This document shows positions 56,157 through 64,000 of a DNA stretch of 64,000 bases, piece after piece. The position numbers and the translations under genes were made by a program. This DNA is from Isoetes taiwanensis. Taxonomy: Eukaryota; Streptophyta; Lycopodiopsida; Isoetales; Isoetaceae. The DNA is taken from assembly GCA_021234155.1 (NCBI GenBank), contig JAJEKV010000036.1, positions 12,289,426 to 12,353,425 of the forward strand. Direction: 5' to 3'. Positions within the stretch are counted from its first letter, which is position 1; the number at the start of each line of letters is the position of its first letter. The notes under the pieces are model-generated. The model was not told the origin of the DNA. It made no database searches and saw only the letters and a list, made by a program, of their open reading frames with translations.

Positions 56157-57645
56157 TGTAAGAATTTGCACCTTTTGAAATTGTTCACAAGGCAGGCAAA
56201 ATCTCATGTTGTCCCGGATTATCTTTCACGCATCCACACAGATGATCCCTCCACGGGAGTCTCGGGGCGCTTTCACGACGCTCAACTCGCCACATTGGTT
56301 CCGCGACTTTCGGCGGTATCTCCTCACCGTAGCTCTTCCACGGAGGGGCGCCCGCTCTCTCGACAAAGCGTCAATCCGTCGACACCAATTTCTCCGCGAG
56401 GTCCGGTGGACTACACCATGGTTGCGGGCCATCTTTACAAAGAGGCAAGGATACCGTCCTTCAACGCCGTGTTCTCCCTCATGAGGTCCCGGATATTGTC
56501 CAGAAGCCCATGAAGGGGCTCGGTGGTGGTCATTTTCACGGTGACACCATGGCGCATAAAATCCTTCTTGCCCGGTTATTTTGGCCCACGCTCTTCAAAG
56601 GCGCCACCACGCCCGCCGCGTGTGATGCTTGTCGGCGTGTGGGAAGGCCCACGCCCGTGGCGCTCTTCCATTAATGCCGGGTTGCCCCCCCGCCACTTCC
56701 TTTCGGCAAATGGGGGATGGACTTTGTGGGACCCATTGATCCTCCTCTGGCGGCACACCCGTGCAGCTACATTCCCAGTTCTCACCGACCACGCTACCAA
56801 ATGGGGGGAAGCTTGCGCACTTCCGGACAACAACTGCGGCAAGCCGCGACCAAGGTCATCTATCAACAAATCATCGCGGCGTTTTGGCTGCCCCATGGGC
56901 GGTCGGTGATCGAGGTGTCCATTTTATCAATCATACCATAAAGGAGCTAACGGATTATTCATCGATCCATCATCACAAGAGCACACCTTACTATCCTCAA
57001 GGGAAGCGGTTTGGTGAAAGCACCAACAAAACTCGGTCACAATTCTCAAGAAAATTTGTGGCGCTTCTCGCACTAAGCGGCAAAACAAGCTTCCCTCTTG
57101 TTCTTTGGGCTTACAATACTTGTTTCAAAATAGCTACTGGTCACACTCCTTTCAAATTGGTTTATGGTCAAGAAGCTCTCATGCCTTTTGAATACATCCT
57201 TCCAACTCTCCGTTTTCAACTGGCTACAGCCCATAATCCGCCAGCTGCACTCAAAGAAAGGGTTTATCAATTGGAACAGTTGGATGAACTTAGGCGTGAT
57301 GCTTATATTCGTGTTCTTCATGGACAACAGTTGCAAAAGTCTTTACATGACAAACGTATTAAGACAAAAACATTCAAAGAAGAAGATTTAGTTCTTTATG
57401 ATTCTCGTTACAAAAATTTTCCGGGCAAGTTAAAGTTTCGATGGCTTGGCCCTTATCAAATAGTTCAAGTGGTGCAACCCAGCGTTTTCAAGCTGGCTGA
57501 ATTAGATGGCACTCCATTACCTACACTGGTTAATGGCTTTCGCCTCAAACAATTTCATACAACAGAAAGTGACAATCATACCACGATCTTTGTTTGGGAC
57601 ACAAACATAATGATAGTGACTAGCTGGCGGCATATTTATATTATA
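56157..57645 (+). pseudogene. RNase H end and integrase of Tat-like copy 2
   Basis: APFEIVHKAGK closes RNase H, and a zinc-finger region follows to 56700, frameshifted. Core: MDFVGPIDPPLAAH, TDHATKWGEACALPD, DRGVHFINHTIKELTD and HHKSTPYYPQ. The long last frame (56761-57648) is clean: GHTPFKLVYGQEALMPFEYI, LRRDAYIRVLHGQQLQKSLH and the GPY/F module KFRWLGPYQIVQVV, ending soon after PLPTLVNGFRLKQFH. No chromodomain. Confidence 0.88.
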
Positions 57646-57735
57646 TAGGTGGAATTTTTACAAAATGTGGGCGAGCCCAGCTATTTCGCTATGGGGCGGT
57701 GCCCTATTTACAAAAGCGGGCTCGAGCCCTATCTA

Positions 57736-57994
57736 CTAAGTCCTAAGGAGAACACCCTCTACTCGGGTTGGAAAGCGAGGTGATACATGAGATGTGGTAC
57801 CGGTTGTTCTCGGGGTCCCAGTAGCGGTGAGAATCACCTCCATCCCGTTGGTATGGGGATCGGCATGCTCGACCATGCCGGCACACCACCCGATCCATGG
57901 CAATGCCACGATTGTGGCACCGCCGAGAGGTCGAACGATCCATTTTACAAGTAATCCACTCCGAGGCGGTTGGATGGCATAGTGCATTTGTCAT
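57736..57994 (-). pseudogene. Small antisense ORF of Tat-like copy 2
   Basis: Counterpart of 15356-15607. Matching blocks EWITCKM and RCHNRGI are in the frame starting at 57994, and GWCAGMVEHADPHTNGMEVI in the frame starting at 57987. One or two single-base changes separate them. Confidence 0.5.
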
Positions 57995-58054
57995 GCAATC
58001 CGGCGGATGATTATCTTGGCGCCATCGGGTGTCTCCGCTTCAACCCCTGTTTCT

Positions 58055-58098
58055 CTTATATAGCCAACTGATGAACTCTCTGTCGACGTGGACCAATC
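58055..58098 (-). promoter_or_regulatory. Antisense CCAAT/TATA promoter in Tat-like copy 2
   Basis: Minus strand: GATTGGTC (58098-58091) then TATATAAG (58062-58055). Same order and spacing as 15243-15288 in copy 1, while nearby bases have diverged. Confidence 0.55.
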
Positions 58099-58555
58099 AA
58101 GAACATTCGCCAACGTGGTTGCAATGCAAGGCTGTTTCTAAATAGAGAATCTTTTCTCCCGCCGCATATCTAGCCATGGTACCTTCTGACACCTTCGTTT
58201 TAATGATATCCCACTTCGAGTTGCCAGCATTAAATGACATTCCTTCTTTTCACGCCCGTCGAACATTAATGTGTGTCCTTTTGCCACCTGTCACATCAGA
58301 TCATTCCCTTACGTCTCATCGCCACCGTTCATTGTTTCTCCCTTTACCATTTGGGGACTTAGCCAAAATTTTGCCCTTCAATCGCCACCTTCGCATCTCT
58401 CGCCACCTGACATCATCAACGGTTGAAGGTTCACCCTCATCATGCCCCTTCACCTACACTTGCGCGCCCTAAAACCTTTTCGTCTATCTGCGCCGCCGTC
58501 TTACGTTCTCTGCTCTCGCCTTCTCGGCCGGTTCTTACGTTAGGCGCTCTTCGCC

Positions 58556-61480
58556 ATGGCTGCCCCAAACTTCCTACACTTCAAGCTTACGCTCTCCCAG
58601 GGATGCGACTCTTTTGGGTCACGTATCTTTTCGGCCCACCTTTCGTAGAGGGCCCTTCTTGGTCAGAGTCGGGAAGTAGCGAAGCATACAAGCTTCACAA
58701 TTCTCACAAATGGAGCTTAGGCCCCAAATCGAACAATTGCGGTGAGTTCGCCGGCTCACATAGTCAACGGCCGGGAAGGATTTGCTCACGGTGGTCGATG
58801 GCACCACCATTTTACTTACTTTCGGCATTTGATTTACGAGGGTATTAAGGTATTCCTTTGCAAAAACCTTACGTCTCTTGGGCTGCTTTTTACGGGACAT
58901 GGGCGTCACTCGATTTGGTGCTCACGCTTATCAAGCCAACCGACATCGCCTCACAAATATTGCCAAGCCACATGACACTTTTGTGAAGTTTACGTGGCAT
59001 AAAATTCTGGGTATTCCATCAAGAACACCCATATTAATAAGTCGTTCTATAATATGGTCATCAGCGCCATCCACTCCAATGCATGTTGATTGGCCACGGT
59101 ATTGTTCTACCACCTTCTTCAAGAAGTAGGCCGCGTGGGCTACCCCCTCCCTCTCTCTGGCGAAGTTTCGATTGGGTGGCCATCTTGAGGGCACTCATCC
59201 GTCATTATCTTCACGTTCTTGAGAGCCCTTCCCTTCCCATGCCTCCACTCAAGTAGCTCTCTGCATTCCCGGCACCAAACCCAGCGTAGCCGTACCTTCA
59301 CGCCCGGACTTCCCACGGTAATGTTCAACACCCGGACCACGCATGTCACCGTCTCCTCTTCCTCCACTTTGAAGCCGCGCCTTCCGGTTCGTCATGCCTC
59401 TCAACACTCTCGGACAAAGGCGACAGCGGGGCCCTGCACCTCCACATCCTCGGCGGCTCTGTACCAATTCCAGCGGGGATGTTCAAGCGGCGCCATGCGG
59501 CTACGCATCACGGGGAGGCTCGATGAATGGTGTTCAGCGTCCCTAGAGGCTTCCGATGCAGTTCAAAGGGACCTTCAAGCCGCAATCGCACAAGTTCAAA
59601 CTTTGGAGGCCCAACTTCAAGAAAAAAGCAGCGGCTCTCATACAGGGCGGTGTAGATCTCAAAAGTGCTTTCGAGGATCGGACAAGCCTACTTGAAGATC
59701 AGAAGGCTCGACTCCAAACCACACGCCGAGGATTTGTTGGAGCAGAACAAATCAAAAGATACCCTCGAAAGTGACAAGGAGAAAGACATTGCTAAGCTAG
59801 AAACCTTGTATTGAGCTTTCTCACAATTACCGCACTCAAGTTCAAGACCTCAGCGGCGTGGCTTTCGACTCACCTCCCTTGAAGCTTCAGTTTCCCGCGG
59901 CCCGACAAATCGGTTAACGTCCATCCGGACTTCGGCTTTGGAGGCTCGAAAAGCGAAGGTCATCGATGGCCAGAGATTGCCACGCCGTCTCAATACTCGG
60001 GGCAATCCTCTTCACACGCCACGCTTCCTAGTAAGCGGGTCCGTGATCGGTCCCGTCTTTTGTTAGAAAAGGAGAATCGGATCCGTGACCTTGAACACCC
60101 GGCTCCACGCAGCGGTTCAATCTGGCGAAGATGCCCAAAACAAGCGGGGAGGGATATATTGACATTGCTACCAACATCCCGGTGGACTTCTCTATTCCTT
60201 CCGGCTATCTTGACTATGTGGTGGCCCGGACGGCACCTTTTCCTTTTGAAGTGGTAATGCGCGACCAATGGCAATGTTCATCAACGACCACTCAAAAGTC
60301 GCGGATTTCCGCCGAATCGGGGCGGATCTTTACGTAGAAGACAAGGGTTTATTTTGTGCCCTCTTAGTCTTTGATCAGCTCATACGAAGATCCGAATTGG
60401 TCATTTTCCGTGTAGTTCACCTATGGCCTATGTTTTCATGACTTCTACCGGGCGGATCTCCATGATAAATTAGGGATGAGGCCCATCGTGTTTTTCGAGG
60501 CAACTCAATCTTTGCTTGGTTGTTATCAACCACCAACAAATATTTCAAGGATCCCTTTCGGTTCCGGACTTTTGAGCAGGGAATACATGCCCGAACTTGC
60601 TTTCGGCACTTACCTGCGTGGCGGGGTTGAAACATTGGAGCAGTAAACAAAAATCCGGGCGCACCACGATGATCTTGAGTTTGCCCAGATTTATATGCAA
60701 AGACTTGGGAGGCTACAATCAACTCCGGTGGCCTTACGGAAAGCAAGACCATCCCCCCGGGTTGGGTCAATCCTCCTGTCTATCAATTACTCTCTACTTC
60801 AGAATGGGACCATTGGTGTCGTGCTCTTGATCAGAATCTTGTTCAAGCATTTAGGGACATGGCTCTGCACCCCACGCACACGGGCATGCTTCCCTCTCCA
60901 TATGCTTCCTTAGGAGTGCCTCCCCGCCCACGGTTCCTCTCTTCTGACTGGCGTCTTCCCTTTTGGACGACGGTCCTGGATGGCCACGCTAGGTCGACTC
61001 CGCCTCAGATCTCCACGGATCTCAGGTGGGATCCCCGTTTTGTCCGACGCTCCGATTGGGAGGATGGTGCCACCTTGGACACTACTACAAATTGGCTCTA
61101 TATTGCTAATGAGCATGGTTGGCAACGCCCTGCTGATGCTCTTCATGGCCTTGACACCTTCTTGCAGAATGCCGCCACCTCACCAGACCCTTGATCCCAC
61201 CGTCATTTGGTTTACGTCTTTGCTCTCAAGTGCATCTGGTCAGCTCCTTAAATCGACAGCGTCCCATCTTTTTCGCGCAACTTAGAATGCGGCGTCGGTG
61301 CCTTCCGGTCTCGGTTGCCTACTCATGGAGTGCCAGTTTGTTTCTTCTGAAGCCCATGCGGCCCTGGAAGATATGGTGCGCTCTCACTTCCTCATTGATG
61401 ATGATCCTGCTCTTGGGCTCAACACTCCTGATGCACTTCAAACACGTCAGGATCTCATAAGCACTTACCATAATGGTGCC
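58556..61480 (+). pseudogene. Long extra sense ORF of Tat-like copy 2
   Basis: Same gene as 14777-11905. Start MAAPNF at 58556. In shifting frames: the domain with ANRHRLTNIAKPHDTFVKFT, a coiled-coil part (59500-59770; DAVQRDLQAAIAQVQTLEAQ), IDIATNIPVDFSIPSGYLDY, and the C-terminal part DGATLDTTTNWLYIANEHGW and RPADALHGLDTFLQN, ending with EDMVRSHFLIDDDPALGLNT. It is more broken than in copy 1 over its first half and better at the C-terminus. Confidence 0.65.
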
Positions 61481-61566
61481 CGTCCTCATTCCCATGAGGA
61501 TAACTTTCAGACTGCTGGATTCCCACCCTCGGAAGCACTTCCTCCTTTCCTTGGTGAGTGTCGTTT

Positions 61567-61575
61567 GGTGGGGAG
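61567..61575 (+). other. Polypurine tract of Tat-like copy 2
   Basis: GGTGGGGAG directly before the 3' LTR. Confidence 0.75.
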
Positions 61576-62154
61576 TGTTAGTCCTATGCCTCTGATGCGG
61601 GACTATTCATGCATCTGACGGACCAAGTCAAGTCCAAGGATCCCTGTCGGTGGTTCGGTCGTCAAAGGCCAATGAGAAGACCAAGCGGCCCGGACCACGC
61701 GATCAAAGCACGGGTACGCTACCAAAGCGCCGCTTCGGACAAGTGGCGACGCGTCTGCCCGCCAGCGTCGGCGTCAGCGTGATTCGGGCGCCGGGGAGGC
61801 GCCCGGCATTCCTGCAAATCGGGCCTCCTTCGAGTCGGCGCGAAATCGGTCGAGTGTCTATATTGGGCCAGAGGCCATTGTACTATATATACGAGTAGAG
61901 CTAGCACATGAGTTTTAGATGAGTTTTGAGTCTTGTCTCACTTCAGTCTTCTCTCGGTTGCGAGAGCTCATGTATCATCATCATTGATATCAAGGACGCT
62001 TATCATTGTTGTCTCATTGTTCTTCTGTTTTCTTTTCCCTTTCCTTTGTTTTCTTGCAAATCCCGCGTGACATAGTCCACGGATTCTCCTGTTAGATCCA
62101 AGGGTCCTCACAGAGGGCTGTCTTGCAGGAGTTCCCGAACCAAGACCCCAAACA
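61576..62154 (+). repeat. 3' LTR of Tat-like copy 2
   Basis: 579 bp, partner of 38797-39385. The last 300 bases are almost identical; the first part differs at CAG/CTG sites. Confidence 0.94.
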
Positions 62155-62159
62155 AGAGG

Positions 62160-62721
62160 CTGGCTAGCCTTGCCCCTTTTGTTCGAGCGGAAGCAGGCGA
62201 GGTCAATGCTATATCCAGGACTATGGTAGTGACACCATGGTCCAGCTTAAACAGGAAGTAGTTCACGCCATGGCCTTACGAAGGATGTTGGATCGAAAGG
62301 AGGTCTGGTACTACAATGACCTAAGGCCATATTTTGAGAACTTATTCCACCAGTGGCAGCAGAAGCGTGAGGCCCATGTATTGCTATTCCTGGACTTCTC
62401 TACATACACCATTAAGCAGCTAGATAAGATGCTGCTTATCTTTGGAAACAGTACTGTAGCAGATTTAACAATACAGGATCTGATTGATGCAGCTGACTAT
62501 GTTTGAAGATCATGCTAGTGAAGTGGCAGACTATTAACACTAAGGTTTATAAGTGGTCCTATAACTTATGGTTTTGGTTAACCTTTGGTCTTACCATGCC
62601 AATGGTTAAGTTTAGGCTTTTATTGTTCATCTTTTATATTCTGATATATCCTCCTGAAAGTGAGTTTTCTCACTTCTTTATCTTATGTAATTTTCTAAAT
62701 GAAATATAAAAAACCAACCTT

Positions 62722-62727
<6 letters not shown>
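62160..62727 (+). pseudogene. 3' end of the first LINE
   Basis: After the AGAGG duplication the sequence continues to a poly(A). An 89-codon frame (62237-62506, MVQLKQEVVHAMALRRMLDR, ending QDLIDAADYV) is open but not recognised; it may be the last part of the LINE protein or an accessory end. The rest is AT-rich 3' UTR with AATATAAAA-like signals. Confidence 0.5.

Positions 62728-62765
<38 letters not shown>
62728..62765 (+). repeat. Poly(A) tail of the first LINE
   Basis: 38 A residues, marking the 3' end of the retrotransposed copy. Confidence 0.85.
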
Positions 62766-62767
<2 letters not shown>

Positions 62768-63420
62768 AAAACAACCCATCATGTTGTTATAAGAAAACAA
62801 CCCATCATGTTGTTTTTAAAGCCACGTCATTTGCTGAAAACATCTATTTTTATAAAACTACATGTGATTTCTATGTAAAACGATATATCAAAATTTGTTC
62901 TCATCAGAAAAAACAATACTAAAAAACAACAATTGTTTTAAGAAATCACATTTTTCTTTTAAAACCACGTATAATTTTTTGTGGAAATCAACACTTGGAA
63001 ACAACATAGTTAAGAGACAAAACCAAAAAACTACGCGTAGTATCTAGCAAAGTCGGACAAAATTCTCTACATGGTTTTTTAGTGTTGTTTTTTTTTCCAA
63101 AACAACAGTTAAAATAACATGTGGATATTTTAGGTTTATTGAAAACAACATGTCTACTTTTTAGGAAAAAAACACTTGAAAACTACAGCTAACTTTAAAA
63201 ACAACATGTAGAAGCACATATTAATTTCTACGCATAGGTAATTTTGACAAAAAGTCTAGTGTAGACTTTTTCCCAAAAAACTACATGTAGAAAAATTTGT
63301 CTAAAAACTACACATCATTTCTAGCAAAATCGGACAAAAATCACCACGTGGTTTTTTAACGTTGTTTTTTGGCAAAAACCACACTGAAAAACAACATGTG
63401 GACCCAGTATTGGGGTTGTT
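62766..63420. repeat. Degenerate AAAACAACATGT-type repeats
   Basis: More than ten variants of AAAACAACATGTGG and AAAACTACATGTAG. Two longer blocks about 276 bp apart (around 63032-63128 and 63308-63408) share CTAGCAAANTCGGACAAAA and TGGTTTTTTANNGTTGTTTT. Perhaps the subterminal part of an unidentified DNA transposon. Confidence 0.6.
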
Positions 63421-64000
63421 GTGTATGCATTGAGATCACTTATAACATCCATCTACCTTAGGGGCACGAGAACTCAATGCAATGACACAAGTTCATACCC
63501 TCTACATTCAATTCATTCAACTCGAACTGTCACACATTCTTTATTAAGCAATACCCAAGGCCGCCGCGATAAATTTCTTGTATAGATAATTACATAAGAC
63601 TTGAGGAGAATCTGATAGAGCAGGCCAATGCCTTTTGTAAATCTTCGTGTTTTGCTTATTGTTGTGACTTAGCAAGGTCAAAATCCAAATACAAAGATGT
63701 CATTGGCCTGCTTTAGGATATCCATTTTATTATTCAAATTTAGCATTGCAAATTTCATTATGCACAGGCGACCTTGTGTGCAGCAGTAACAATAACAAGA
63801 ATTATTGTTGTGAGGTCCAATTACCCAATGCCATAATCTGCACCTTCTGTAAGTTCTATGATGCTTCTTCTGGATACGTGTGAAAGTATTGTTGGCCAGT
63901 TTGATACAATGAAAGACCATGGTTGGAGAATTTACAAGCTACTATTTTGCAGCTAGTTAATTAGATGATCTAATGCATAAAACAACTAAAGTACTTAGAT
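63421..64000. other. No recognisable gene
   Basis: AT-rich, one 80-codon minus ORF (63920-63678) without motifs. Nothing assigned. Confidence 0.4.

Larger units (their letters stand above)
38797..62154 (+). mobile_element. Tat/Athila-like Ty3 retrotransposon, copy 2
   Basis: Plus-strand copy of the family at 11230-22289. LTRs at 38797-39385 and 61576-62154, with the 5-bp duplication AGAGG at 38792-38796 and 62155-62159. Without the CACTA-like insertion its length is about 11.03 kb. gag is much cleaner than in copy 1 (605 open codons), so it is the better reference for the family. Confidence 0.95.
32236..62765 (+). mobile_element. L1-type LINE, 5' truncated, interrupted three times
   Basis: One LINE of about 3.4 kb net, in four pieces: 32236-32984, 35820-37598, about 38526-38796, and 62160-62765. 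It lacks ORF1 and the endonuclease; it begins just before RT, runs through RT and the C-terminal zinc-finger region and ends in a 38-base poly(A). Colinearity across each insertion supports one original element. Possible flanking duplication AAAAACAAC (near 32215 and after the poly(A)) is weak. Confidence 0.75.

Overview
The window is intergenic DNA of a land plant with a large, heavily methylated genome. Plant-type evidence includes chromodomain Ty3 elements primed by initiator tRNA-Met, L1-type LINEs with long poly(A), a CACTA-type transposon, and fragments of a class III peroxidase and a PPR protein (E domain). The species cannot be named from the sequence. There is no intact host gene, no tRNA, no rRNA and no CRISPR. 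Almost everything is nested transposable elements.

Layout, left half. Positions 1-1236 plus 25453-27152 are the 3' end of a plus-strand chromovirus-like element; its 3' LTR is 25486-27152. A second chromovirus (minus strand, 1237-25452, 1.6-kb LTRs, 5-bp duplication GCTGC) is inserted just upstream of that LTR. It has ordinary gag-pol (about 8230 down to 3430, ending in a chromodomain) plus a long extra 5' region with its own ORFs. The first extra ORF (about 410 codons once a nested insertion is removed) ends in a histone H3-like segment. This is the most unusual thing in the window. The ORF is split by a third element, a Tat/Athila-like Ty3 retrotransposon (11230-22289, minus strand, duplication CGGTT).

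Middle. Positions 27153-27545 are a minisatellite, and 27734-28740 are the 5' end of a minus-strand LINE. From there to about 32235 little is recognisable except a fold-back sequence.

Right half. A 5'-truncated L1 LINE starts near 32236 and ends in a poly(A) at 62765. It is broken by three insertions: a 2.8-kb segment carrying peroxidase and PPR gene pieces (32985-35819), a short minus-strand LINE (37599 to about 38525), and a second Tat-like element (38797-62154, plus strand, duplication AGAGG). That Tat-like copy is itself interrupted in RNase H by a 12.3-kb CACTA-like transposon (43831-56153, 3-bp duplication TTC), most of which is a tandem array of about nine 1.12-kb monomers.

The two Tat-like copies have nearly the same net length (about 11.03 and 11.06 kb). 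They share three zinc knuckles in gag, a long extra sense ORF between integrase and the 3' LTR, and a short antisense ORF with a CCAAT/TATA promoter. Reading frames are broken in many places. Much of the variation between satellite monomers, between paired LTRs and between the two Tat-like copies falls at CAG/CTG/CCAGG sites. This looks more like consensus error at methylated CHG sites than real mutation, so frameshifts should be read with caution.
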